The notes under the pieces: generated by a model
Told to the model about the DNA's origin: nothing
The model's database searches: none
Seen by the model: the letters and a program-made list of their open reading frames with translations, nothing else
DNA from: Algoriphagus sp. AGSA1
GTDB lineage: Bacteria > Bacteroidota > Bacteroidia > Cytophagales > Cyclobacteriaceae
Length of the DNA stretch: 64,000 nt
NCBI RefSeq assembly: GCF_021390545.1
Contig: NZ_JAJUWR010000028.1
Span: forward strand, 1 to 64,000
Direction: 5' to 3'
In this document: piece by piece, positions 17,398 through 27,015 of the stretch
Layout of the letters: the number at the start of each line of letters is the position of its first letter
How positions within the stretch are numbered: position 1 is the first letter of the stretch
Translations under genes and position numbers: made by a program

Positions 17398-20300
17398 TTA
17401 CAATGTAAATCCTAATGAGAAAGCCACAGAACGATAGATTGGGCTGGCCCCAATACCATCTATTGGCTGTCTTATCGTACCTACCTCCGGATCATAGCCC
17501 GAATAGCCCGTAAAGGTATGTAGGTTCCTGCCTACCGCCTTAATTGTGCACCCCTTAATGGTTCCATTGAAGATCCTGCTAAAGCTTTTTGCAGGTATGG
17601 TGTAGCCTATGGCCACCTCTCTTAGCTTCAGATAGCTTGCGTCCTCTACCCAATACTCATTGGCAAAGTTCGCATCATACATCCCTACCGTCCAGTAAGA
17701 AGCGGCTTTCTTCTCACCATCAGGCACATCCGTCATATCTTGCCTTTTGCTGATATTGTTAAATGCTAGACGCTGATCGTTACTATTATACACATCACCG
17801 CCATTTTTCCAGTCTAACAAGACATATAAAGAGAGCCCGTTGAAATCAAAGGTATTGGCAATCCCCATATTAAACTTAGCATTGCCGTCCCCGATTTTAC
17901 CCAGCCAAGTCTCTCCATTCTCCTGATAGAGTATTGGCAGCTCATCCCGGGTACCTTCAGTTCCGGCAGGGATCACATAGCCCTCACTGTTTATGACATA
18001 ATCATTGATCGAGCTGCCTTCCGGGAGCTGAGCCGACATCTCCTCCAAGGTTCTAACCATTCTGTGACCATATATGGCTCCGTATGTCTCACCTTCAGCT
18101 ACACGAAACGCGGTCACATCACCACTCACAGGACTTAGCCAATAAGCGGGAATGGGCAGCTCGGTGATTTTTTGACGGACTCTAGAGAAGACAATATTTG
18201 AGTTCCATGAAAATTTGGGAGTCCTTACCCAATCTGCCCCAAACAACGACTCAAACGTTTTAGATTCGATCGCACCGGCATTCTGCCATTGGCTGTTGTA
18301 CCCTCCACTTAAGAATGGGATAAGCGATACATTAAGAAACTGGTCTGTGGTATTAGATTGAGCGTAAGTAGCTTCAAAATTGAATTTCTTTAGGAAACTA
18401 ATATTTAAGCCAATTTCAGTCTCCCTAGTTTGTGAAGGCTTCAACTCCCTATTACCATCTTGGGATTTCGTGGCGTTACCCTGGGACAGATTGAAGATTT
18501 GATACTGCCAACTGAAGTCGGGACGTATCCCAGCGGTACCATGTGCAGCCCTCAATTTCAATTCATCCACACCGTTGATCTGGATATCCTCGGAAATACG
18601 GTATGCGGCGGAAAGCCGATAGTAAGGATTCCAGCGGGCATCAGGACCAAAAAGCGAGGATCCATCATACCGAAACATTCCGTCAAACAAGTATCGATCT
18701 TTGAAGTCCAGCCCCAGGATGGCGAAATAGTTCTGGGCTATTTCATTGGTCTTACTTGAACCGGCACTATTGATCGATTCGAAGTTATTGAAAGCCTCAA
18801 TATCCGAAACCTTAAATACAGAAGAACTAACAAAAGTTGATTCATAATGACGGTTTTCGTATAGATAGGACAATTTTCCCCTAAGAATCAAATCCCCAAA
18901 CTTGTTATTAAAATTAAGGGTAGCTTGGCTGTTTTGTGTAGTAGTCTCACTGCTTTCATGTCTGAGACTACCATTAGTGTACACACCCTGTGTATTCCAA
19001 GTATCCTTCGGATTGATCAACTCTCTCCTGTAATTTTCAATTTCAAATGTCTGGGTCAAGTCCAAATTAAGCCAACTGGTAAACTCAATATTGGCTGTAT
19101 AATTACCCATCCATCTGCGAGAATGCCTATTGTCCTCACTTTTATAAAGAGGATACAAAGGGTTCGTCACCTCTCCGTTAAAGTGATTGATCCTCAAGTT
19201 ATATGGCTGACCATCCGGATTTAGGGCAAACAAATCCATATCATGTTCCATACGGGCCACAGCATAGAAAATACCTGATGGTTGCTGTATCCACCGGTTG
19301 ATATACAGGTTAGTGGCACTGACCCTCAACCAAGGGGTTACTTCTTGGTCGATATTGAAGCGGAAGTTTTGCCTCTTGAATCCGTCGCGGTATTGCACCA
19401 CGCCATTCTGCACATTGTTTTCAAAGGATAGAAAAACATTGTTTTTCTCTGACCTATTGGACACGCTGGCGTAATTAGTCATCGAACTTCCCCGTTTAAA
19501 CACATCTGCGGGATCGAAGCGATACACCCCATAAGGATTGTCCATATACCCGTCCTCTTTTATACTTCTGCTTCCTGAAATTTCAGGACTATATCCACCG
19601 GTATAGCCTGAGGGATAGGTAACTCCGGCGTACTTTGTGAACTGCCCCTGATAATCCTGCCAATCGTCGGCGAGTTCATACATATGCCCTTTGGACGTTT
19701 CCAAATAGTGCTGAAGCTCTTGATAACCCACTTCATTTCTAATGGACACCTCAGGAGCGCCCATTGCGATGCCCTTCCCCCGCTTAGTGGTGATGGCGAT
19801 CACGCCATTACCCGCACGGGAACCATACAAGGCCGATGCCGCTGCACCTTTGATCACCTCCATAGACTCCACATCATCCACGTTAAGGTCGGCAAGACTA
19901 CCGTTCATAATTATCCCATCCACCAATATCAGCGGGCCTGCACTTACATTCAAGACGTTGTCACCTCGAAGCAACATGTCCACTTGCTGGCCCGGAGCCC
20001 CGCCTACAGAAGACGTCCTCAAACCGGCCACTTTTCCGGTTAGTGCCGAGGCTATCGAAAGCGCAGGCACTCTATTAAGTTGATCTGCTCCTACTTTCGT
20101 AACTGAAACCGTGAGCTTCTCCCGCGTAATTGCACCAGCGACACCTGAGACAATTACTTCACTCAATTGTGTCACATCCGAAACCATTGTAATGTCAAGT
20201 ACATTGCCTTCTCCAATCTGTACTTCTTTGGATTGGAGACCAATAAAGGAAAACACAAGAACTCCTCCAGAAGATGGTACAGATAAGCTGTACCGTCCAT

Positions 20301-20475
20301 CTACATCTGTTGCAGTACTCGTTGATGTCCCTTTCAAAACCACGGTCACCCCCGGTAAGGTGGTTCCGTCTTCTTCGAAAATTACCGTCCCGGTAATTTC
20401 CCTCTGTTGCGCCAAAGCCTCATGGCAGAGGCTAGTAAACAGGAGCAAGACAACGCCTAGTAAAATTTTTCTCAT
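17398..20475 (-). CDS. SusC/RagA-family TonB-dependent outer-membrane transporter (SusC2)
   Basis: A 1025-residue receptor with a signal peptide (MRKILLGVVLLLFTSLCHEALAQ), a carboxypeptidase-regulatory-like domain (QREITGTVIFEEDG onward), a plug (GVAGAITREKLTVSV through SRAGNGVIAITTKRGKG) and a barrel ending in SVAFSLGFTL. It imports a ligand delivered by SusD2 using TonB energy. The frame is open to 20517, but the ATG at 20475 matches the SusC1 start and the signal peptide. The first about 35 codons are almost the same as in SusC1, while the remainder is diverged. No sigma/anti-sigma pair is adjacent. Confidence 0.94.
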   Translation of the reverse strand: MRKILLGVVLLLFTSLCHEALAQQREITGTVIFEEDGTTLPGVTVVLKGTSTSTATDVDGRYSLSVPSSGGVLVFSFIGLQSKEVQIGEGNVLDITMVSDVTQLSEVIVSGVAGAITREKLTVSVTKVGADQLNRVPALSIASALTGKVAGLRTSSVGGAPGQQVDMLLRGDNVLNVSAGPLILVDGIIMNGSLADLNVDDVESMEVIKGAAASALYGSRAGNGVIAITTKRGKGIAMGAPEVSIRNEVGYQELQHYLETSKGHMYELADDWQDYQGQFTKYAGVTYPSGYTGGYSPEISGSRSIKEDGYMDNPYGVYRFDPADVFKRGSSMTNYASVSNRSEKNNVFLSFENNVQNGVVQYRDGFKRQNFRFNIDQEVTPWLRVSATNLYINRWIQQPSGIFYAVARMEHDMDLFALNPDGQPYNLRINHFNGEVTNPLYPLYKSEDNRHSRRWMGNYTANIEFTSWLNLDLTQTFEIENYRRELINPKDTWNTQGVYTNGSLRHESSETTTQNSQATLNFNNKFGDLILRGKLSYLYENRHYESTFVSSSVFKVSDIEAFNNFESINSAGSSKTNEIAQNYFAILGLDFKDRYLFDGMFRYDGSSLFGPDARWNPYYRLSAAYRISEDIQINGVDELKLRAAHGTAGIRPDFSWQYQIFNLSQGNATKSQDGNRELKPSQTRETEIGLNISFLKKFNFEATYAQSNTTDQFLNVSLIPFLSGGYNSQWQNAGAIESKTFESLFGADWVRTPKFSWNSNIVFSRVRQKITELPIPAYWLSPVSGDVTAFRVAEGETYGAIYGHRMVRTLEEMSAQLPEGSSINDYVINSEGYVIPAGTEGTRDELPILYQENGETWLGKIGDGNAKFNMGIANTFDFNGLSLYVLLDWKNGGDVYNSNDQRLAFNNISKRQDMTDVPDGEKKAASYWTVGMYDANFANEYWVEDASYLKLREVAIGYTIPAKSFSRIFNGTIKGCTIKAVGRNLHTFTGYSGYDPEVGTIRQPIDGIGASPIYRSVAFSLGFTL

Positions 20476-21549
20476 AAGGTATTTATTTGGTTGGTTCCTA
20501 AATAAAATCGGTTTCAACTGAATAAAAAAATGTATGCATCACGTTCAGTCATATTGTTTATATTATATAAAAAATAGTTTAAACACAATTTAAAACATTA
20601 ATAAATTTCAAATCAATAATAAATATTGATTTGATAAAAATATGTGGTCAAAATAGTAAATCAATGAGCCTTATGCCATATAAATAGCCTTATCAAGTTA
20701 ATAATTCGCCCATTCTTATTAAACATTAAAAAAATATATGCTAGGACAAAATTTAATGTCGAAAACAGAATTATATTCTGAAAATCTATATAATAAAAAA
20801 CATTAAAATTTTCGAAATTTTTTTTAAAAAATTAACCACAGGGTAAAAATCTATTCATTTAGTCAAAAAATTTATTCATTTAAAAAAATCATGGGTATTT
20901 TTTGGACACATATTCAATAGTAAAACGTATATATTCAAAAAAATGGTTTAAAATGTAATTAATATTTTAAATCATGAAATGAAAATTATATTCCATCCTA
21001 TTCTCCACGTCAAAGGGGGAAAAAATGAGATCAAATTGTATTTTTCATATGAACAATTGTACCTAGTAAACAATAGCTAATTCATGCTCCTATATCAGCT
21101 ACAGTAGAACTGAAACTGTGACGACAATTCAGTCAAAATTGACTTCCTATGCCTCCATTCTTCATGGCAAATGTCCCTTTACCACTTTAATTTGGCTATC
21201 CTCAATGGACGCCTGCCACCTAGGAAACGAAAAATCAAGGACAGGAGACCGATGCGGTCTTTGAGCAGTAATAAGAAATTCAATTTTAGTTTTACTTCAA
21301 TGCTTCTAAAAATGTAGGCGTTTAAACAAACGGCGGGAGCCCGCTGCCAGCTCCCGATCCCGATTCACTCTTTATAACGCATACCTTATAGCGCATACCT
21401 TAACGTAAAGGCAGCTTCATCCCCCCAGAAATCAGTGAAGTCTTGAAAATTATATGCAGGCTTCCAATAAAGACCCAGATAGAAATTGCTTAGATGGAAA
21501 TTGTACTCCAACCCCACAATAGCATCCACACCAAAGGGCTTGTAATCCT
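20476..21549. repeat. Direct repeat copy B: SusC2 leader plus 3' part of outer-membrane protein gene
   Basis: Partner of 14632-15686 in the same orientation, offset by about 5.85 kb. It holds the 910-bp leader between the outer-membrane protein stop and SusC2. Included are the 128-bp identical block (21055-21182), a GGGAGC/GCTCCC hairpin (21335-21355), and a 14-bp near-tandem duplication (21373-21400) across the stop codon that copy A lacks. Apart from the 3' end of the outer-membrane protein gene, no coding sequence is supported. This copy is probably ancestral, because it adjoins the intact gene. Confidence 0.88.
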
Positions 21550-21883
21550 GATCAATCCTATACACCCACGGCGGCTCGCCTTTTCCATCTTTCCAAACCC
21601 CGTAATGCGCCCCTCCACCGGCAAACCATTCCAATCCGCGGAATTCAGTAATGTTGAAATGATGCTCATAAAGTAGAGCCGCAACAGTACCTTTCCACCT
21701 TCTATAGACAAGCAGATCCACTGCACCTGGCTGGGAAATAAACTGTTTGACCGTTCCACCAAGGTTGGTTCCCCCTACTACCCCCACCATAGTGTTATAA
21801 TCTCTCATTTGGGCACTTGCTCGTTCAGTGGTCAATCCCATCATCAAAAACAAGATAAACAAGACTATAACAGATACACGCAT
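21386..21883 (-). CDS. Small outer-membrane protein, hypothetical
   Basis: A 165-residue secreted protein with signal peptide MRVSVIVLFILFLMMGLTTERASAQ. The mature part alternates hydrophobic and polar residues and ends in FTLRYAL, a C-terminal strand typical of small outer-membrane beta-barrels. No named family is certain. The frame is open to 21997, but the longer start would overlap the next gene; the ATG at 21883 precedes the signal peptide and leaves a 22-bp gap to the 5-formyl-THF cyclo-ligase gene. Its last 53 codons recur as a remnant at 15523-15684. Confidence 0.75.
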   Translation of the reverse strand: MRVSVIVLFILFLMMGLTTERASAQMRDYNTMVGVVGGTNLGGTVKQFISQPGAVDLLVYRRWKGTVAALLYEHHFNITEFRGLEWFAGGGAHYGVWKDGKGEPPWVYRIDQDYKPFGVDAIVGLEYNFHLSNFYLGLYWKPAYNFQDFTDFWGDEAAFTLRYAL

Positions 21884-21905
21884 ACTTGATCGTTTAAGAT
21901 TAAGA

Positions 21906-22478
21906 TCAAAAAATAAGGATATTTTCTGGTGTAATACAATAATCCAATGGGATATCGTGCGATTCTGACGGGATATGGTATTCTGGCGGAAAAACACTCA
22001 ATCCCACTTTCAGAACAAAGGGGGGCAATTGACTTAAAAAAGAGTCGTAGTACCCCTTTCCAAAACCTATTCTATTCCCTGATTTATCAAAAGCCAATAA
22101 AGGGATAAAAATAGCCTGGATCCCGGATGAATCAACCAATTCAAAATCCAGCGGCAAAGGTATTCCCCAGGAATCCAATTCAAAGCGGGTGTCAGGGTTC
22201 AATTTCAAAGTTTCCATCACGACAGCATGTTGTGAAACCCTGGAAGTATAGACAGAGGCACCTTCTGAATCCAAAAAATCCTTGATAGGAAAGGTGTTGA
22301 TTTCCCGCTGCTTTGCAATCGGAAAAAATAAGTGATAATGGGAAAGCTCAGGATGCGAGGAAATAAAATCTTTTACCCGGCAAGTAATCTGTTGGGATTT
22401 TTGCGCTAGTTCCTCGTCACTCAGTCCCGCTCTTAGCTTCCTGTACTTATCTCTGATATGTTGCTTATCAAGCCCCAT
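21906..22478 (-). CDS. 5-formyltetrahydrofolate cyclo-ligase
   Basis: A 190-residue cytosolic enzyme that converts 5-formyl-THF to 5,10-methenyl-THF with ATP, returning stored folate to one-carbon metabolism. Diagnostic segments are the N-terminal IRDKYRKLRAGLSDEELAQKSQQI, the middle RFELDSWGIPLPL and the signature FIPLLAFDKSGNRIGFGKGYYDSFL, which holds the nucleotide-binding Gly-rich loop. Its start overlaps the end of bshC by 11 bp, so the two are translationally coupled. Confidence 0.92.
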   Translation of the reverse strand: MGLDKQHIRDKYRKLRAGLSDEELAQKSQQITCRVKDFISSHPELSHYHLFFPIAKQREINTFPIKDFLDSEGASVYTSRVSQHAVVMETLKLNPDTRFELDSWGIPLPLDFELVDSSGIQAIFIPLLAFDKSGNRIGFGKGYYDSFLSQLPPFVLKVGLSVFPPEYHIPSESHDIPLDYCITPENILIF

Positions 22479-24033
22479 CTTCCAACACTATCATCCGAAA
22501 ATCAAGCGGATCAAAACATGCCAAAAGCTCCGAAATCAACTCAGGATTACTCAGGTAAAACTGCATCATATTCACTACCCGTTCCTGTGGACTTCCACCA
22601 GGTTTTAGGATCTCATGAATACAACAGGCACGTTCAATCTGAATCCGTAACCTGCGCTCCTCAGCCTTTCGCAGCTTTCTTGCCATCTGGTCCCAAATCT
22701 TCAAAGCCCTTACTTTTCCTGCTTCAAAGGAATTCTCAAGGCTTTTCTCCAAATAAGCCGCTTCCTTCCCTTTGGCATCAAAAAGAGCAGAGACCACCTC
22801 TTTTTGCTTAGTCAATTCCACATCCATGCTGGCCTCAGCTTTTACAAATGACTTTTTCCACTGCTCAAGATCAATGAACAGATCTTCTACCCCCCAATTC
22901 ATTTGCTCCATTTTTCGCAGTACCTTCTTGGGAAGGATCAAAGCGAAATTTCTAGGCAATAAAACCGGAAAAGGAACCTGAAAATGAGCAAAAACTTCTT
23001 TTAACTGCAACCAATAAACCACTTCTGCGGGTCCCCCCAGATAAGCCAGGTTTGGGAGAATTATTTCCTGATACAGCGGGCGCAAAACCACATTTGGACT
23101 AAATCGATCCGGATGCTCCTTTACCAAAGCTTTCATCTCATCATCTGTAAACCGCAATTCCGTGTTCACTACACCAAATCCTGACTCCATCTTTTCAATT
23201 CGCTCCCGCACTCCTTTGTCCTTGTAAAACAAATTAATTTCACGGGGAAATATCTGACTACCATAACCTAATTCTTCCAGTGCTTTGGTGGAGGCAGATG
23301 CCTTCTCGAAGGGCTGATGCTCAAAAAGATCTGAAAGAATCACATCTGTGAATTCGCGCTTTAACCTGGGATCATCTCCATCCACTATTACTAATCCCTC
23401 ATCTCCAAAAATGTGATTCACATATTTCCTCACGGCCTCTCCCAAGGTTTTGGATGTAGAATATGCCTCCCGAAAAAACCCCGGAGCAAAAGGTACAGAT
23501 TCCAAGAATTCTCTAAAGGAAGCATCCAGTTCAAAATCCCCAACAGCACCAGTCTGCCCAGACTTCCACTGATATTTCTTCCCGTCAAACCTGAAATAAT
23601 TGATCTCCTCAAAATCATGATCCTCCGTAGCCATCCAGTAAACGGGCACAAACCTGCTTTCAGGATATTCCCCGGACAATCTCTTGGCGAGATTTATCGT
23701 GGAAACAATCTTATAGACAAAGTACAACGGCCCTGTAAACAAATTGAGCTGATGCCCCGTAGTCACTGTGAATGTCCGGGAAGAATCCAATGCCCCAATG
23801 TTAGCTGAAACAGCACTACTTACTTCCAAAGAAGCGTATTGGTCTTGGAGTACTTCTACCAGCACCTGACGGCCGTGTTCAGGAAACCCCCTTTGTGCTA
23901 TTGCTTTCTTGAAGCTTTCCAAGGAAGGTGAATGTTCATAAAATGATTTCAGCTCCTCCTTTCCATTTATATAATCCAAAAAAAATTGTGAAAACTGGCC
24001 GGTAAGATGGAGTTCTACGCAATGTTTTTTCAT
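22468..24033 (-). CDS. bshC: Bacillithiol biosynthesis cysteine-adding enzyme
   Basis: A 521-residue protein matching BshC, which adds cysteine to glucosaminyl-malate in the last step of bacillithiol synthesis. Recognisable are a Rossmann-like core (TVTTGHQLNLFTGPLYFVYKIVSTINLA; VPVYWMATEDHDFEEINYF), the segment VLRPLYQEIILPNLAYLGGPAEVVYWLQLK, and a C-terminal coiled-coil (about 390-470). The start is set at MKKHCVELH (24033), since the longer frame to 24132 adds a poorly conserved 33 residues. It implies bacillithiol is the low-molecular-weight thiol here; other bsh genes are not in the window. Confidence 0.92.
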   Translation of the reverse strand: MKKHCVELHLTGQFSQFFLDYINGKEELKSFYEHSPSLESFKKAIAQRGFPEHGRQVLVEVLQDQYASLEVSSAVSANIGALDSSRTFTVTTGHQLNLFTGPLYFVYKIVSTINLAKRLSGEYPESRFVPVYWMATEDHDFEEINYFRFDGKKYQWKSGQTGAVGDFELDASFREFLESVPFAPGFFREAYSTSKTLGEAVRKYVNHIFGDEGLVIVDGDDPRLKREFTDVILSDLFEHQPFEKASASTKALEELGYGSQIFPREINLFYKDKGVRERIEKMESGFGVVNTELRFTDDEMKALVKEHPDRFSPNVVLRPLYQEIILPNLAYLGGPAEVVYWLQLKEVFAHFQVPFPVLLPRNFALILPKKVLRKMEQMNWGVEDLFIDLEQWKKSFVKAEASMDVELTKQKEVVSALFDAKGKEAAYLEKSLENSFEAGKVRALKIWDQMARKLRKAEERRLRIQIERACCIHEILKPGGSPQERVVNMMQFYLSNPELISELLACFDPLDFRMIVLEDGA

Positions 24034-24216
24034 AAGGAATCTGAGCTGTGGGCTAATTAGGGAAGTTAACTTTGGGAAATCTTTCAAAGTTCGTTTTTTT
24101 TTCGGAAAAACCCGGAAAGAGGACTCAAGCAAGCATGCATTAGGTTAAACTGATGAATTACACTAAAGGTTTGCTTAAAAACCCGCTTCTTAATTAGCCA
24201 AAATTGGCAATTATCT

Positions 24217-24224
24217 TAGCTTTG
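24217..24224 (+). promoter_or_regulatory. Candidate -7 box before the M16 peptidase gene
   Basis: TAGCTTTG matches TAnnTTTG and ends 12 bp before the ATG at 24237. If used, it rules out the upstream in-frame start at 24204. No good -33 element is visible. Confidence 0.4.
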
Positions 24225-24236
24225 CAGGCTACAATT

Positions 24237-25478
24237 ATGCTACCTTACACAAGATTTTTCCTAGACAATGGACTAGAAGTGATCGTCCACGAAGATCACA
24301 GCAGTAAAACAGCTGTTTTCAACCTGCTCTATAAAGTTGGATCACGGAATGAAAAACACGGCAAAACCGGGCTTGCGCACTTTTTCGAACACTTGATGTT
24401 TGGAGGTTCTGCCAATGTCCCGGTTTTTGACCGTGAACTGGAGCGGGTTGGTGGTTCCTGTAATGCTTTCACTAGTCAAGACATCACCAACTATTACATC
24501 ACTCTTCCTGGAGCAAACCTGGAAACCGCGTTTTGGATTGAATCAGACAGAATGTTCCAGTTGTCACTTAGTACCAAGACGATAGAGACCCAACGTAAAG
24601 TGGTCATAGAGGAATACAAGCAGCGCTATCTAAACCAGCCTTACGGAGATGCATACCATCATCTGGACGACCTTGCCTACGACATCCACCCCTATCGATG
24701 GCCTACCATAGGCCAAAGCCTGGAAGATATCCTTAACTATACCCGTGAGGATATCTGGGAATTCTACAAGTCAAATTACCGTCCAGATAATGCCGTGCTT
24801 GTAGTTGCCGGCGCAGTGACACAAGCTGAAGTAGAACGCATGGCCAAAAAATGGTTTGGACCAATAGAGAACCATCCCAAACCAGACCTACTAATCCCAA
24901 CTGAACCCGTCCAAAGAACTAAAAAAGTCAAACTCGTGGAAGCTCCGGTACCCACGGATGCATTGTATAAAGCTTACAAAATGCCAGCAAAGCTGGCTGA
25001 AGGATATTGGGAAGCAGACCTGATCACAGATATCCTGGGATTTGGCAAGTCATCTTTACTAGAGCAAACCTTAGTGAAAAACGGGAAGCTATTCGCATCT
25101 ATAAGTGCTTACATCACTGGATCAGTGGATCCGGGCCTATTGACTTTTGCAGGGAAAATGGAATCTGGGGTAGCTGCCGAAGAAGCTGAAAAAGCTCTGG
25201 ACGAAGTAATTTCAGGCTTTTTGAAATCCCAGATTTCTGACCACACCCTTCAAAAAATAAAAAACCAAGAAGAGGCGCATAAAACTTACGAATCTTTGGA
25301 GATCCTAAACAGGGCAATGAATCTTGCAGGGTATGCCCATTTAGGTAATCCTGCTCTTTATGATGAGGTCTTTGACATCAAGTCCAAAATAAAGGGAAAT
25401 GAAATCATGCATTGGGCCAGCCATATCTTAAAAGAAGAAAACTCTTCAGTATTATACTATAAATCTGTGCAGGAATGA
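24237..25478 (+). CDS. M16-family zinc metallopeptidase (insulinase/processing peptidase-like)
   Basis: A 413-residue single-unit M16 peptidase with the inverted zinc motif HFFEH (48-52) and the downstream glutamate region RKVVIEEYKQRY that supplies the third ligand. A second, non-catalytic M16 half follows (about 170-400). No signal peptide is seen from the chosen ATG (MLPYTRFFLDNGLEVIVHED), so it is probably cytosolic or periplasm-facing by another route. The usual inactive partner subunit is not next to it. Its stop overlaps the ispF start by 4 bp (ATGA). Substrates are probably short unfolded peptides. Confidence 0.88.
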   Translation: MLPYTRFFLDNGLEVIVHEDHSSKTAVFNLLYKVGSRNEKHGKTGLAHFFEHLMFGGSANVPVFDRELERVGGSCNAFTSQDITNYYITLPGANLETAFWIESDRMFQLSLSTKTIETQRKVVIEEYKQRYLNQPYGDAYHHLDDLAYDIHPYRWPTIGQSLEDILNYTREDIWEFYKSNYRPDNAVLVVAGAVTQAEVERMAKKWFGPIENHPKPDLLIPTEPVQRTKKVKLVEAPVPTDALYKAYKMPAKLAEGYWEADLITDILGFGKSSLLEQTLVKNGKLFASISAYITGSVDPGLLTFAGKMESGVAAEEAEKALDEVISGFLKSQISDHTLQKIKNQEEAHKTYESLEILNRAMNLAGYAHLGNPALYDEVFDIKSKIKGNEIMHWASHILKEENSSVLYYKSVQE

Positions 25479-25957
25479 ATAAATTCAGAATAGGATTCGG
25501 GTATGACGTCCATCAACTCAAAGAAGGGCACGACTTCTGGCTAGGTGGGATCAAACTAGAAAATGACAAAGGTGCCGTAGGGCATTCTGATGCAGATGTA
25601 CTGATACATGTCATCTGTGACGCTCTTTTGGGAGCAGCCAACCTTCGGGATATTGGCTATCATTTTTCAGACCAAGACCCGAAATTTAAAGGCATAGACA
25701 GTAAGATCCTACTTTCCGAGGTACTCATCCTCCTCAGGGAAGCAGGGTACGAAGTCGGAAACATAGATACAACTATCTGTCTTCAGCTCCCCAAAGTCAA
25801 CCCTCACATCCCAGCAATGAAAAAATGTCTGGCAGACGTGATGAAAGTCTCCGAAAATGACATTTCCATAAAGGCCACAACCACCGAGAAATTAGGATTC
25901 GTAGGCCGACAGGAAGGCATATCCGCATATTGTGCCGCATTGATCTATACTATATGA
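25475..25957 (+). CDS. ispF: 2-C-methyl-D-erythritol 2,4-cyclodiphosphate synthase
   Basis: A 160-residue enzyme of the non-mevalonate isoprenoid pathway that cyclises CDP-methylerythritol 2-phosphate and releases CMP. Metal ligands Asp11, His13 (GYDVH) and His45 (GHSDADVLIH) are all present, as is the C-terminal TTTEKLGFVGRQEGI that binds the cytidine. Length is typical for a trimeric IspF. It overlaps the genes on both sides by four bases or fewer, so it is the middle of a three-gene operon of unrelated functions. Confidence 0.96.
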   Translation: MNKFRIGFGYDVHQLKEGHDFWLGGIKLENDKGAVGHSDADVLIHVICDALLGAANLRDIGYHFSDQDPKFKGIDSKILLSEVLILLREAGYEVGNIDTTICLQLPKVNPHIPAMKKCLADVMKVSENDISIKATTTEKLGFVGRQEGISAYCAALIYTI

Positions 25958-26637
25958 GTGAGAAGTTAAAAATCATCACCACAGAGGACGGCTCACATTC
26001 TCTATATAATGAGGAGCTGAAGGAAACCTACCACAGCTTTCATGGAGCTTTCAAGGAATCCATCCATGTATTCATGCTTTATGGCCTTGACTCCTGGATT
26101 ATCAACAATCCAAACAAAAAACCGCTCAGGATTTTCGAAGTAGGCTTTGGCACTGGATTAAATGCCTGGTTGACATTAGTCTGGGCAGAGCAAAACCAAA
26201 TACCTGTGCTATATCATACCATCGAGCCATTTCCACTGCCCGAAGACATCTATTCCCAGCTTAATTACGGTGACATGGATGATGCCATTTTCCATTATAA
26301 ACCCTATTTACAACGCCTACACAAGGCGGAGTGGGACAAGGGAATTATCATATCTGAGTATTTCAACATGAAGAAGGAAAAAACCACACTTCAGGAGGTA
26401 AAACTCTATCCCACCGATGTGGTTTTTTATGACGCATTTGCTCCAAGTAAGCAACCGGAAATGTGGAGCAAAGAACTTTTAAGCAGGGTTTTTGAAGCGT
26501 TAAACCCGGGAGGGATCTTTACCACCTACTGTGCGAGCGGACAACTCAAAAGAGACCTTAAAGAACTTGGATTTGAAGTGGAAACTTTGCCTGGCCCTCC
26601 AGGTAAAAAGGAAATGACCAGAGGATGGAAAAGATAA
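25954..26637 (+). CDS. MnmD-like tRNA 5-methylaminomethyl-2-thiouridine methyltransferase (DUF752)
   Basis: A 227-residue SAM-dependent methyltransferase like the N-terminal half of MnmC. That half methylates the 5-aminomethyl group at wobble U34 in tRNA. It has a SAM loop EVGFGTGLNAWLT, an acidic post-loop TIEPFP, and the VVFYDAFAPSKQPEMWS motif typical of the MnmC methyltransferase domain. There is no attached FAD oxidase domain, so it is the stand-alone MnmD form. The start is taken at the ATG at 25954, which overlaps the ispF stop, rather than 25930. Confidence 0.88.
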   Translation: MSEKLKIITTEDGSHSLYNEELKETYHSFHGAFKESIHVFMLYGLDSWIINNPNKKPLRIFEVGFGTGLNAWLTLVWAEQNQIPVLYHTIEPFPLPEDIYSQLNYGDMDDAIFHYKPYLQRLHKAEWDKGIIISEYFNMKKEKTTLQEVKLYPTDVVFYDAFAPSKQPEMWSKELLSRVFEALNPGGIFTTYCASGQLKRDLKELGFEVETLPGPPGKKEMTRGWKR

Positions 26638-27015
26638 GAAATATTGATTATCTGCAATGATACCAATAGCCGTATTTTCTTTGTTTTACTTGCTGGAAGA
26701 CCGAAGACGTCTACCCGTTCCAGGCGGGGATGACCCGCCAAAGCGAGGCAGGCCTAAGTGGCGTTGATGCTAGTGTTTTCCGTATCCTTTGATGCTTTTA
26801 TTTATTTACTGCCAACAAATGGAATACATACTCAAACAATTAGCTTGCACCTACAAACCCACGCATAAACCACACAATTCGTAACGCTTGAAATCCTTTA
26901 CAGCCTTGGCATTTTTGTTGTAAGTAGATCAATCATCGTATTTCTTTAGTGGAAGCAATTAATCCATAAACGCCCCAGAAATGACAGATTTCAGTAATTT
27001 ATCCAAACCACAAAA
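26638..27015. other. Intergenic region with a GC-rich repeat-like element
   Basis: No gene is supported here. Positions about 26695-26765 are clearly richer in G and C than their surroundings and contain a short hairpin GGCGGG (26723-26728)/CCCGCC (26734-26739) and the palindrome GACGTC (26706-26711). This looks like a dispersed intergenic repeat unit. The rest is ordinary AT-rich sequence that must hold the promoter of the gene at 27016. Confidence 0.45.
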
